Part shown: positions 13,860 to 22,116 of the stretch, piece by piece
Position numbering within the stretch: position 1 is the first letter of the stretch
Layout of the letters: each line of letters begins with the position of its first letter
Assembly: GCA_000990325.1 (NCBI GenBank)
Contig: LBPS01000006.1
Span: 1 to 33,838 of the forward strand
Source of the DNA: Candidatus Nomurabacteria bacterium GW2011_GWE2_34_25
Lineage (GTDB): Bacteria > Patescibacteriota > Minisyncoccia > Phycocordibacterales > UBA9973
Direction of reading: 5' to 3'
DNA length: 33,838 nucleotides
Program-made: the position numbers and the translations under genes
Notes under the pieces: generated by a model
Told to the model about the DNA's origin: nothing
The model's input: the letters and a program-made list of their open reading frames with translations, nothing else
The model's database searches: none

Positions 13860-15605
13860 ATGAATTCAGAAACCAAGAATTGTCAGAATTGTAAGGAAGA
13901 CTTCATAATAGAGCAAGATGATTTTTCATTTTATGAGAAAATGAAAGTCCCGCCCCCTACTTTTTGTCCTGAATGTCGATTGATTCGCAGGATGGCGACT
14001 TTTAATGTTCGTAATATATATAACCGAAAGTGTGATAATTGTGGCGAAAACACTGTTTCCATATTTAATCCAAAAGCCCCATACAAAAATTGGTGTTTTA
14101 AGTGTTACTTCTCTGATAAATTTGATCCATCTTTATATGGAATTGATTACGACTTTTCCACTAACTTTTTTACTCAATATGAAAAATTAAGGAGAAATGT
14201 TCCGTTGCTTTGCTTAGAACAATCAGGTAACAATAGTGGTGGATGTGAATATGCTAATTATACCTATAGTAGTAAGAATATTTATCTTTCTCATAATGTT
14301 GCCAGTTCAGAAGATGTCTACTATTCAGTATTTGTAAATAAGAAAAATAGAATGTGTTTTGACTCTCTTAGTTTTAAAGAAGATGAACTTTGCTATGAAG
14401 TCGTAGACTCAAATCATAGTTATGACTGTTCATATCTAACACGATCGGATTCATGCATAAGCTCTTCCTTCCTTTTTAATTGTTCAAACTGCCAGAATTG
14501 CTTCATGTCTTCGAATCAACAGAAACAGAATTATATTTTTAGAAACAAGAAACTCTCAAAGAGTGAATATGAAGAAGCTATTACAAAAGAGAATTTACAC
14601 TCTTATGATTTATGGAAAAAGCTAGTTGAGGAATACGGTAAATTAATGAAAGATTCAATAGTTTGCTTTTCTAAACAGATAAACGCAATCGATTGCACTG
14701 GGGATATTATTGAAAATTCTAAAAATTGTTGGTCCTCTTTTTATATTTGGAAATCAGAAAATATTAAATATGTCACTTATTCAGTTAATTCTGTGACCGA
14801 TTCTTATGACATACTAGATTCTGGGAGGGGAGAAAGAATGTATGAATCAATATGTAGTGGGAGAGGGAATTATGAGATTACCTTCTCTTCTCGTGTTTTC
14901 GGGTCTACATACTCATACTATAGTGAGGGATGTATTGATTGTAAAAACATTTTTGGCTGTGTTGGATTAAAGAAGAAGCAGTATTGTATTCTAAATAAAC
15001 AATATACAAAGGAAGAATATGAAGAAATCTTGCCTAAAATAATTAAACATATGGAAGAGATGCCATATGTCGATAAAAATAACTGCAAATACGTTTTTGG
15101 TGAATTTTTCCCCATAGAGATTTCTCCTTTTGCATATAATGAAACAATGGCTTATGAACAATTCCCATTATCAAAAGAGAAAGCTCTTGCAAAGAATTAC
15201 AAATGGTTTGACGATTTAGATAGAGACCATAAATCTACATTAGAATATACAAATATTCCAGATGATATTTCTGATGTAGCAGATTCAATTTTGAAAGAGA
15301 CTATTAGCTGTGAACATGGAGGGTCCTGCAATCATCAATGCACAAAAGCATTTCGTATTGCTCCAGAAGAATTACAATTCTATAAACGCATGAATCTATC
15401 TCTTCCAAGAATTTGCCCAAACTGTCGTTATTTTATAAGATTAAAAAGGGCTCTGCCATGGAAGTTGTGGTCCAGGGTTTGTATGTGTAGTAAAGATAGC
15501 CATGACCACACAGGAAAATGTGATGTTCAATTTAAGACTCCCTATTCTCCTGATAGACCAGAGACAATTTACTGTAAAAAGTGCTTTCAAAAAGAGGTTT
15601 ATTAA
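13860..15605 (+). CDS. Cys-rich multi-zinc-ribbon protein, paralogue 1
   Basis: 581 residues. The N-terminus has CQNC...CPEC (about 9-40) then CDNC...CFKC (about 58-82), two treble-clef or ribbon type zinc sites. The middle (about 120-390) is a long series of short repeats rich in Asn, Ser, Tyr and Cys with patterns such as CSNCQNCF and CIDCKNIFGCVGLKKKQYC, suggestive of a stacked beta-strand solenoid carrying metal sites. The C-terminus repeats the first module (ISCEH...CTKAFRI...CPNCR) and ends in a final C...CxxC. I know this architecture as a frequent uncharacterised CPR protein. The first and last modules share FxIxPEELxFYKRMxLxLPxxCPxCR-like sequence. Function unknown; cytoplasmic, as no signal peptide is visible. 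Confidence 0.8.
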   Translation: MNSETKNCQNCKEDFIIEQDDFSFYEKMKVPPPTFCPECRLIRRMATFNVRNIYNRKCDNCGENTVSIFNPKAPYKNWCFKCYFSDKFDPSLYGIDYDFSTNFFTQYEKLRRNVPLLCLEQSGNNSGGCEYANYTYSSKNIYLSHNVASSEDVYYSVFVNKKNRMCFDSLSFKEDELCYEVVDSNHSYDCSYLTRSDSCISSSFLFNCSNCQNCFMSSNQQKQNYIFRNKKLSKSEYEEAITKENLHSYDLWKKLVEEYGKLMKDSIVCFSKQINAIDCTGDIIENSKNCWSSFYIWKSENIKYVTYSVNSVTDSYDILDSGRGERMYESICSGRGNYEITFSSRVFGSTYSYYSEGCIDCKNIFGCVGLKKKQYCILNKQYTKEEYEEILPKIIKHMEEMPYVDKNNCKYVFGEFFPIEISPFAYNETMAYEQFPLSKEKALAKNYKWFDDLDRDHKSTLEYTNIPDDISDVADSILKETISCEHGGSCNHQCTKAFRIAPEELQFYKRMNLSLPRICPNCRYFIRLKRALPWKLWSRVCMCSKDSHDHTGKCDVQFKTPYSPDRPETIYCKKCFQKEVY

Positions 15606-15622
15606 TAATATTAAAAGATAAT

Positions 15623-17371
15623 ATGAATCCAGAAACAAAAATATGTCAGAATTGTAAGAAAGATTTCACCATAGAACCAGATGATTTTTCATTTTATGAG
15701 AAAATCAGGGTTCCTGCCCCTACATGGTGTCCAGAGTGTAGGTCTATTCGCCGTATGGTACATAGAAATGAAAGAAATTTATACAGGAGAACTTGCGATG
15801 TAACTGGCAAGAAAATCATCTCTATTTATCGGGATGATTGCCCTTATACTATTTGTGATAAAGACTATTATTTCTCTAACGATTTTGACCCCTTTAAATA
15901 TGGAGTAACTTATAATTCTAATGCAAAGTTCTTTGAACAATTTTATGAATTTGCAAAGAAAGTACCTCTAGCCTCTCTTTTTGTCAGAAATTCAGAAAAT
16001 TGTGAGTACAATCAAGATATGGGTGGGGCTTCTAATTGCTATCTTTGCTCTCGAACTCATAATTCTAAAAATATGCTCTACACATATAGAGGTAATCACT
16101 CGAGTGATTGCACGGATTGTTTCCAAGCGATTGAGAATTCTGAATTTCTATATGAAAGTGTAAATGTTTCTGCTTGTAGTAATAGTCAATTTATTCATTT
16201 TTGCGAGAAATGTTCTGATTCATCTTTTCTATATAACTGTGTTGGTTGTGTGGATTGCTTTATGTGTACTGATATGAGGAACAAGCAATGCTACTATAAA
16301 AACGAGCAATATTCTCGTACCGATTATAAAAAAATAATTGATTCATACCAGCTTTCAACACAGGAGGGACAACAAAAAGCTCTTAAAGAATTTGAAGATT
16401 TATTAAAAAAATTTCCTAGGAGAAATTTGACGATAACGAGGTCAAACAATGTAACAGGGGACATGATATTTGACTCAAAAGATTCTCACGACGTATTTAG
16501 TGTGAAAGGCTTACAGAATTGTGCATATATTTGGGATTCTTCTAGATTTAGTGACTCTATGGATACATACTCAGGAATGTCCACAGAGCTTACCTATGAA
16601 GCTACTGCAACGACAGGGCATAGTAGTAATTGTCATTTTTGTGTTCGAGTATATGATGGGTCGCGAGATTGTGAATACAGTTGGTTTCTACAGAACTGCT
16701 CAAATTGTTTTGGGTGTGTGGGTCTTAAAGATACAGAATATTGTATTTTTAATATTAAGTATTCAAAAGAAGATTATGACAATCTTTTATCTAAAATAAA
16801 ATCTAAAATGAGAGAAGATAAAGAATATGGAGAATTCTTCCCACTTTATATTTCTCCATTTCCGTACAATGATACTGTTGCTCACGAATATTTTCCACAG
16901 AATGAGCAATATGCTAAAGAAAGGGGAATGAAGTGGGGTAATTTTGAAGAGAAAAATTATAAAGTGACGATGCCAGCTAATTCATTACCAAACGACATAA
17001 AGGATGTTCCCGATTCAATCACAGGGGAAGTCATCTCTTGTGAACATAATGGTGACTGTGAACATGGTTGCACTAAGGCATTTAAAATAATTCCAGACGA
17101 GCTTTCTTTTTATAGAAGAAGAAATCTTCCGTTGCCTAAACAATGCCCTAATTGTAGGCATTATCGTAGGCTTGCTTATAGAAACTCTACACAATTGCGA
17201 GATGTGAAATGTATGTGTGAGGGGAATAACTTAAGCAATGGTATTTATCAAAATACTGTAACACATGAACACGGGGATTCTTCTTGTGGAAAAAATATAA
17301 AGACGACAATAGATAAAGATTCTGATTATGTTATTTATTGTGAAGAATGTTATAAAAAAGAGGTTTATTAA
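15623..17371 (+). CDS. Cys-rich multi-zinc-ribbon protein, paralogue 2
   Basis: 582 residues, collinear with the preceding paralogue: CQNC, CPECRSIRRM, a CDxT/CDKD second ribbon with fewer cysteines, a Cys/Ser/Asn-rich repeat region (CVGCVDCFMC, CSNCFGCVGLKDTEYC), and a C-terminal ISCEHNGDCEHGCTKAF...CPNCR module. The start MNPETKICQNC parallels MNSETKNCQNC of paralogue 1 and lies 17 nt after its stop, so the two form one operon from a tandem duplication. An ATG at 15581 inside the first gene is less likely. The reduced second ribbon (one pair of Cys lost) shows divergence after duplication. Confidence 0.8.
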   Translation: MNPETKICQNCKKDFTIEPDDFSFYEKIRVPAPTWCPECRSIRRMVHRNERNLYRRTCDVTGKKIISIYRDDCPYTICDKDYYFSNDFDPFKYGVTYNSNAKFFEQFYEFAKKVPLASLFVRNSENCEYNQDMGGASNCYLCSRTHNSKNMLYTYRGNHSSDCTDCFQAIENSEFLYESVNVSACSNSQFIHFCEKCSDSSFLYNCVGCVDCFMCTDMRNKQCYYKNEQYSRTDYKKIIDSYQLSTQEGQQKALKEFEDLLKKFPRRNLTITRSNNVTGDMIFDSKDSHDVFSVKGLQNCAYIWDSSRFSDSMDTYSGMSTELTYEATATTGHSSNCHFCVRVYDGSRDCEYSWFLQNCSNCFGCVGLKDTEYCIFNIKYSKEDYDNLLSKIKSKMREDKEYGEFFPLYISPFPYNDTVAHEYFPQNEQYAKERGMKWGNFEEKNYKVTMPANSLPNDIKDVPDSITGEVISCEHNGDCEHGCTKAFKIIPDELSFYRRRNLPLPKQCPNCRHYRRLAYRNSTQLRDVKCMCEGNNLSNGIYQNTVTHEHGDSSCGKNIKTTIDKDSDYVIYCEECYKKEVY

Positions 17372-17375
17372 TAAA

Positions 17376-17837
17376 ATGGAAAATAATTACCAAAATTTAA
17401 TAGACCTAAATAAATATCAAGTATTTTTATTTAAATCAAGAGTTACCTTTCCTTTTATTTTTGCTATACACCCTTGGTTTGTATTAAATAAAAAAGGAGA
17501 ATTATCCAGATGGGAAGTTATTCATATTAAAGGATACAAAGCCGAGGAAAAGTGGGGACACTTATATAAAAATCTTTTTCCTTTATTCCAAGGATTAGGT
17601 TTTTTTATTTTTTCAAAAAAACCAACATTTAAAATTAAATTAATTGGTTCTGTCGAAGGGGATTTAGCTTCCAAGATGATTTCATTTATAGAGAACTCTC
17701 CAGAAAATTATAAACACAAATATATTTATCATTTTCGGGGACCAAACAGTAATACTTTTGCAACGTGGATTATAAATAATTTTCCTGATAGTGGCATGAA
17801 ACTTCCATGGAATGCTTTTGGTAAAAATTATGAATAA
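17376..17837 (+). CDS. DUF3750-like protein
   Basis: 153 residues. FPFIFAIHPWFVLNKKGELSRWEV followed near the end by GPNSNTFATWIINNFPDSG and LPWNAFGKNY matches the conserved ends of DUF3750, a small family of unknown function; the conserved H, N and S/T suggest a possible hydrolase or amidase-like site, but this is not established. The ATG at 17376 lies 4 nt after the stop of paralogue 2, and the gene overlaps the next by 8 nt, so it is translated from the same message. Confidence 0.65.
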   Translation: MENNYQNLIDLNKYQVFLFKSRVTFPFIFAIHPWFVLNKKGELSRWEVIHIKGYKAEEKWGHLYKNLFPLFQGLGFFIFSKKPTFKIKLIGSVEGDLASKMISFIENSPENYKHKYIYHFRGPNSNTFATWIINNFPDSGMKLPWNAFGKNYE

Positions 17838-18864
17838 ATATTATATACAACATGAAGGGAAAGTTATAGAAGCAAATGATCAATTCAAACATGTGATGGC
17901 TATTACTCTTAATCCTAAAAAAGATTACAAAGAAGGAATAGTAAGGTGCATAATAAGTCGTGAAGGGGATGTACAAGTTAAAGGATATACAGACAGAAGT
18001 GAATTGTTCAAAATAAGCTCTGATTCTCTTGAGCAATTTAAAATTGGTGAACGTTTAAATATAAAAAACAAAAAGGAAATTATAGATCAGCTCGTAGAAC
18101 CTGATTGGGAATTTATTGGGTTAGAAGACCCTGATATTTATATAGATGAAAAAAATGATTTGATGCATGTATACTTTACAATTCCTATTAAATACAAAGA
18201 TAAAAGTAAAAAAATCAAAATTCATTTGGGACATGCTGTAGGGAAAGATTTAGATTCACTAGAAATGACCATGCCTGTTCTGCTTGATATAGGCAATATG
18301 AGTGCAAAAGAAGTTTCTATTGTCCCAATAAATAAAAATGGATTTCGTTATAATCTTATTGAATCAAGAGATAAACAAGGAGAGGCAACTTATTCTGTTG
18401 TTCAAGTTGCTATAGTAAAAGATATGGACAAAGATTGGGAGTATGGAAATATTGTCTTTCATCCTAGGGAACATAACATACCTTGGATTGGTGGGCATGC
18501 TTCACCCGGACCGCTGTTTCCAAAAAGTTTTATAGATGTAGGAGAAGGGAAATTGTTAGGGGTCATAAATGGACGTGAAGCAAATCAAAAAATGAGTGAT
18601 GGAAGTACTAAATATGGAATGTTTAGTATTGGACTTTTTATTTATGATTATGAAATTGGTAAGATTGATTGGATTTCCCCAGAACCATTTATTCAAGACA
18701 GTGAAGCTATTACGATTACCTTTGCTAGCCAATTTGTAGAAACAAGTAAAGGTGGAGGTGTATTGTATGCTCATGTAGATGATTCGTTTGTTCGCGCATA
18801 TGATCTAAAAGTAGATGAAGTTAAACAATTTTTGAAATATAATAATTATGAAATTAAAAATTAA
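17830..18864 (+). CDS. GH130/GH43-like five-bladed beta-propeller protein
   Basis: 344 residues. EFIGLEDPDIYID resembles the GxEDPR signature of GH130 mannoside phosphorylases/hydrolases, with the Arg replaced by Asp. Later blades show GHAVGKDLDSLE, WIGGHASPGPL and MFSIGLFIYDYE, the repeated strand pattern of propeller glycosidases. GH130 enzymes act on beta-mannosides, often by phosphorolysis; the substrate here is unknown. No signal peptide is visible, so it is probably cytoplasmic. Start chosen at the ATG that overlaps the end of the DUF3750 gene by 8 nt; it overlaps the next gene by 17 nt. Catalytic Asp/Glu cannot be confirmed. Confidence 0.7.
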   Translation: MNKYYIQHEGKVIEANDQFKHVMAITLNPKKDYKEGIVRCIISREGDVQVKGYTDRSELFKISSDSLEQFKIGERLNIKNKKEIIDQLVEPDWEFIGLEDPDIYIDEKNDLMHVYFTIPIKYKDKSKKIKIHLGHAVGKDLDSLEMTMPVLLDIGNMSAKEVSIVPINKNGFRYNLIESRDKQGEATYSVVQVAIVKDMDKDWEYGNIVFHPREHNIPWIGGHASPGPLFPKSFIDVGEGKLLGVINGREANQKMSDGSTKYGMFSIGLFIYDYEIGKIDWISPEPFIQDSEAITITFASQFVETSKGGGVLYAHVDDSFVRAYDLKVDEVKQFLKYNNYEIKN

Positions 18865-19336
18865 TAAAAATTCAAATATTTTAATCCTTCCTGATATTCG
18901 TTCGGCGATAAATGTGGGGGCAATTTTCAGAACGGCAGATGCGGTAGGGATAGATATGATATATCTAGTAGGGTGTACTCCAAGGCCCACAGATCAGTAT
19001 GGTCGTATACAGAAGGATATAGGGAAGTCGGCGCTTGGAGCAGAGACGTGGATAAAATGGGAGTATAAAGAAAGTCTAATGCCTTTAATAAAAAAGCTGA
19101 AGAAAGAAGGATATGAAATAGTGGCACTAGAGCAAAGTGAAAAGTCTATAGATTATAGAAAATATAAAAAGCCACTAAAGATGGCCTTCATACTAGGTCC
19201 TGAAGTTACAGGCTTGGATAAAAAAGTGCTGAAAGTTTGCGACAAGATAGTAGAGATACCAATGTACGGAAAGAAAGAATCACTGAATGTGTCTGTTGCT
19301 TGCGGAGTGGCATTATTTAGGATACTACAAAAATAA
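18848..19336 (+). CDS. SpoU/TrmH-family RNA 2'-O-methyltransferase
   Basis: 162 residues. All three SPOUT motifs are present: motif 1 NVGAIFRTADAVG (about 23-35), motif 2 FILGPEVTGLD (about 113-123) and motif 3 IPMYGKKESLNVSVACGVALF at the C-terminus, where the trefoil knot binds AdoMet. It lacks the extra N-terminal domain of rRNA enzymes such as RlmB, so the substrate (rRNA or tRNA ribose) is open. It overlaps the preceding gene and closes the operon that began at 13860. Confidence 0.9.
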   Translation: MKLKINKNSNILILPDIRSAINVGAIFRTADAVGIDMIYLVGCTPRPTDQYGRIQKDIGKSALGAETWIKWEYKESLMPLIKKLKKEGYEIVALEQSEKSIDYRKYKKPLKMAFILGPEVTGLDKKVLKVCDKIVEIPMYGKKESLNVSVACGVALFRILQK

Positions 19337-19370
19337 AAAGTGAAGTAGCTCTTCTTTTATTTTTTCTAAT

Positions 19371-19502
19371 TTATTGAACGATTAGTGTACTTTGTCCTTT
19401 TATGAAAGGCTTGTCGACATTCTCTGATTTAGGTTTACCCATTAATACCCAAATTACAAAGATTGCTACCATAAACAAAATAATTTCCATTCCCAAACTC
19501 AT
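19371..19502 (-). CDS. small single-pass membrane protein, 43 residues
   Basis: MSLGMEIILFMVAIFVIWVL is one membrane helix, followed by a polar tail KPKSENVDKPFIKGQST. The ATG at 19502 is preceded by AGGGGTGAG (a rare Shine-Dalgarno-like stretch for this window) and by TATAAT just before that, so the leader would be very short. An upstream in-frame ATG at 19550 gives 59 residues. No family is recognised. The N-out/C-in or reverse topology is undetermined. Confidence 0.55.
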   Translation of the reverse strand: MSLGMEIILFMVAIFVIWVLMGKPKSENVDKPFIKGQSTLIVQ

Positions 19503-19599
19503 CTCACCCCTATTATAATAAATCTTCTTCACTTTTATTTTTTTTGCCATAATTTTTGATTTTGCAAAATTGCCAAGCTTCGAATTTGGTAATCCGCAT

Positions 19600-19626
19600 G
19601 TCGCGTACTGTCCATTGAAACGCGAC
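19600..19626. terminator. hairpin after mutM
   Basis: GTCGCGT (19600-19606) and ACGCGAC (19620-19626) form a perfect 7-bp stem just past the mutM stop codon. It lacks a clear T-run, so termination is uncertain. A second weaker dyad lies at about 19570-19593. Confidence 0.4.
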
Positions 19627-19627
19627 G

Positions 19628-20557
19628 CTAAACGAATAATTTCTGGTGTGTGTCACAAAAGTGTGCACTACGCCCATCTAACACTTTTCTCATTATAACA
19701 CCTCGGCACCCCCTTTTACCACAAAGCTCTTTATTCTTTCTATACACATTGTGATGATTCTGGAAATTACCTCTTTTGCCATCTATATCTCGATAGTCTG
19801 ACATAGAATCTCCCCCGAAATCTATTCCTTTATTCAAAACTTCTTGCATTGATTTATACAGAAGTACTAAATGCTTCTTTGGGATACTTTGTATTCTTGA
19901 TTCAGGATGAACACCTGAAATCCAGAGCATTTCGTCTGAGTAAATATTACCAATGCCAGCTATGATCGACTGATCCATAAGAACTGTTTTTATATTTTTA
20001 TTGGGTTTCAACAAAAGTCTTTCTTTGAATTTTTCAAAACTAAAATTCTTATCAAGAGGTTCATTGCCTATGTTACTCAAATGAATAGAACTATGAGCTG
20101 TATTTGTATCTAACATTGTTATCTTTCCAAATTTGCGAGAATCACAAAAGACCATGTGTTTGCTGTTTGAAAGATGGAAGACAGCATGGATAAATCGATT
20201 GTAAGGGTCATGAAGGGCTTTTCTTTCGTTTTCATCTGGTGACCACTTATTACTTTTCTTATCATAATTATACTGACCCACAATGATGTGACCTGTCATT
20301 TTAAGATGAATGAGGATTGTCTTCTTGTTTGATAAATTTATCAAGATATTCTTGGCTCTTCTTTCGACACTTACTATTCTTGCTCCCTTAATTTCTTTTC
20401 TAAATTTTAAAAAGAATTTTTTATCTTTAATTGTATTCCTGAATTGCTTGATTGGGTTATCCTTCGATAAATCAGTCCAAACATCTAAAAAGGCAAGACC
20501 CTTTAAGGCCTTCTTCAAACCATTTACTGTAGTTGTAACCTCGGGTAGTTCAGGCAT
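19628..20557 (-). CDS. mutM: formamidopyrimidine-DNA glycosylase (Fpg/MutM)
   Basis: 309 residues, slightly longer than the usual 270-290. PELPEV at the N-terminus provides the catalytic Pro2 and Glu3 for excision of oxidised purines with beta,delta-lyase action. Conserved RRAKNILI, HLKMTGH, FCDSRKFG and AGIGNIYSDEMLW (helix-two-turn-helix) follow. The C-terminal zinc finger is altered: C-x4-C then HFC-x2-H in place of the usual C-x2-C...C-x2-C. An insertion around residues 30-50 and 85-100 explains the extra length. It is a base-excision repair enzyme acting on 8-oxoguanine. Faces ruvA in the same direction with a 62-bp gap. Confidence 0.95.
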   Translation of the reverse strand: MPELPEVTTTVNGLKKALKGLAFLDVWTDLSKDNPIKQFRNTIKDKKFFLKFRKEIKGARIVSVERRAKNILINLSNKKTILIHLKMTGHIIVGQYNYDKKSNKWSPDENERKALHDPYNRFIHAVFHLSNSKHMVFCDSRKFGKITMLDTNTAHSSIHLSNIGNEPLDKNFSFEKFKERLLLKPNKNIKTVLMDQSIIAGIGNIYSDEMLWISGVHPESRIQSIPKKHLVLLYKSMQEVLNKGIDFGGDSMSDYRDIDGKRGNFQNHHNVYRKNKELCGKRGCRGVIMRKVLDGRSAHFCDTHQKLFV

Positions 20558-20619
20558 TTTTATAATTATTAATTAATAATTACTTATTACTAATTTAGAA
20601 TTTCTAACGGGACAAGTTT

Positions 20620-21198
20620 TTATCTGATGCTTAGGAGACGGAGGGCTTCTTTGATTCTAGCATTGGTGCCTTCGATAGATACACTGACACCTTTCATGGC
20701 ATCACGAGCTTCGTTCTGAGAGTAACCAAGTGACTTGAGGGCTTCTATAATATCGCCTTCTTCACGAAGTGTACTGGGGACGTCTCCACCTTCTTTGTAA
20801 TTTTGAAGTTTGTCCCGGAGTTCTATTATTATTTTCTCTGCTGTTTTCTTACCTATTCCTGAAACTTTGTTCAAGTATCCTACATCTCCTGTGGCGATGG
20901 CTCTCTTGATCGTTTCAATAGGAGCAATAGCAATGATACCCAATGCTGACCTAGGACCAATACCTGAAACATCTAAGAGAAGCTCAAAAAAGGATAATTC
21001 TTTTATGGTTTTAAATCCGAACAAGTCTATAGAATTTTCTCTAACTGCTGTATATATGAACAATGAAGCGTCGCTTCCTTCTAAGCAGTCTAAAATAGTG
21101 TCAGGAGTGAGAAATACTTTATACCCTACACTGCCTGTGTTTATTATTACAAACTTATCTGTCCCATGTATAATTTTACCCTCTAAATATGCGATCAT
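20620..21198 (-). CDS. ruvA: Holliday junction branch migration protein RuvA
   Basis: 192 residues, typical length. Domain I (1-63) is an OB fold (MIAYLEGKI... NTGSVGYKV). Domain II has the two helix-hairpin-helix motifs LLDVSGIGPRSALGII and LNKVSGIGKKTAEKIIIEL (about 75-125) that grip the junction. Domain III (about 145-192), EALKSLGYSQNEA, contacts the RuvB ATPase. Neither ruvB nor ruvC is in this window; ruvX (YqgF) is 5.4 kb away. TATTAT (21205-21210) ends 6 nt before the ATG, so the message is probably leaderless. Confidence 0.97.
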   Translation of the reverse strand: MIAYLEGKIIHGTDKFVIINTGSVGYKVFLTPDTILDCLEGSDASLFIYTAVRENSIDLFGFKTIKELSFFELLLDVSGIGPRSALGIIAIAPIETIKRAIATGDVGYLNKVSGIGKKTAEKIIIELRDKLQNYKEGGDVPSTLREEGDIIEALKSLGYSQNEARDAMKGVSVSIEGTNARIKEALRLLSIR

Positions 21199-21280
21199 AT
21201 ATAAATAATAGCAAATATTGCTCTTTTCGGCTATTTCTGGTATTGTTTAACTGTCTCAGTCAAAGAATTTATTAAACTAG

Positions 21281-21313
21281 TCATTAGTAATTATTAATTA
21301 GTAATTATATATT
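21281..21313 (+). promoter_or_regulatory. AT-rich repeat upstream of rpsT
   Basis: ATTAGTAATTATTAATTA followed by GTAATTATA just before the rpsT ATG closely matches the minus-strand sequence upstream of mutM (20560-20594). Both end a few bases before a start codon. They may be related promoter/operator units or chance similarity in AT-rich DNA. Confidence 0.35.
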
Positions 21314-21568
21314 ATGCCAATTACAAAATCAGCCAAGAAAGCATTAAGAGGATCTCTGGTTAAAAAAGCTGCCAATGATCGCAGTAAGAAAGCTATCAAG
21401 GAAGCAGTTAAAAACATAGAGAAACTTTTAAAAGAAAAGAAAAAGGATGAAGCAAAGAAGCTCCTACCAAGTGCTTATAGTGTTATAGACAAAGCTTCTA
21501 AAAAGGGAGTAATAAAGAAAAATACTGCATCTCGCAAGAAGTCTCAACTTTCAAGAATCACAAAATAA
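21314..21568 (+). CDS. rpsT: 30S ribosomal protein S20
   Basis: 84 residues. MPITKSAKKALR and a Lys-rich three-helix bundle ending NTASRKKSQLSR match bS20, which binds the 5' domain of 16S rRNA. Length is normal. Monocistronic, with a strong terminator right behind it. Confidence 0.95.
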   Translation: MPITKSAKKALRGSLVKKAANDRSKKAIKEAVKNIEKLLKEKKKDEAKKLLPSAYSVIDKASKKGVIKKNTASRKKSQLSRITK

Positions 21569-21628
21569 AAAATCAAAATAAAATCTCCAGAAGTCTTGCT
21601 TCTGGAGATTTTATTTTGATTTTTTATT
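21564..21628. terminator. long bidirectional terminator hairpin
   Basis: A perfect 30-bp inverted repeat (21564-21593 with 21599-21628), core ATCTCCAGAAG/CTTCTGGAGAT, A-tracts on one side and T-tracts on the other. It ends rpsT and the convergent gene, whose stop codon lies inside the right arm. Confidence 0.9.
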
Positions 21629-21944
21629 GTACTGGAGCAACAGGATTTTTATTTACATCAACAGTTACTTCACCAACTGCTTTCTCGGAATTTGCATTAT
21701 AAGTATTATCAATCTTATTTCTACCCCAATTCATCATATTTCCACGATCAAAACGATCTCCTCGCCATTCGCCCCTTTCTTGGCCCCATTGTGAACCCAG
21801 ACAGAAAGCAATAATTAAAGCGATAATAATCAATACCCATTTCATCATGTGGCATTTCTTCCAATTATGACAGCAATGAGACATGCCATGTTCACACTTT
21901 GCATCTCCTTCACAACAGGTAACCTTTTTTTCTTCGTTTTCCAT
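21624..21944 (-). CDS. Cys/His-rich N-terminus, single-pass membrane protein
   Basis: 106 residues. The N-terminus carries CC-x5-C-x6-CC-x5-C (CCEGDAKCEHGMSHCCHNWKKC) with added His, a likely metal-binding head on the cytoplasmic side. A membrane helix VLIIIALIIAFCLGSQWG (about 37-54) is followed by a polar Arg/Asp/Asn-rich tail with no Cys. It could be a metal sensor or a chaperone-like membrane anchor; no family is recognised. Confidence 0.65.
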   Translation of the reverse strand: MENEEKKVTCCEGDAKCEHGMSHCCHNWKKCHMMKWVLIIIALIIAFCLGSQWGQERGEWRGDRFDRGNMMNWGRNKIDNTYNANSEKAVGEVTVDVNKNPVAPVQ

Positions 21945-22034
21945 TTTTTAAAATTAAATTATTTATAATAAATACGACTGCAAGATTATTATAGCATGAA
22001 AAGGGGGATGGCATGATATCTTCCTCTACGAGGA

Positions 22035-22116
22035 CAGTATACCTTTTCGTTTCGGCTATCACCGAAAAACGAAAAGCTTTTCGCTTCCTGCACGCAAGCA
22101 AAGAAGTTTGCTTGCT
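22035..22116 (-). repeat. tRNA-associated structured repeat, copy B
   Basis: Partner of 252-338. Hairpin CTTTTCGTTT/AAACGAAAAG (22043-22052 with 22068-22077) with an inner CGG/CCG, conserved linker CTTTTCGCTTCCTGCACGC, then a second hairpin GCAAGCAAA/TTTGCTTGC. The stems differ from copy A by paired changes while the linker is nearly constant. The flank up to 22000 shows no gene. Confidence 0.7.
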
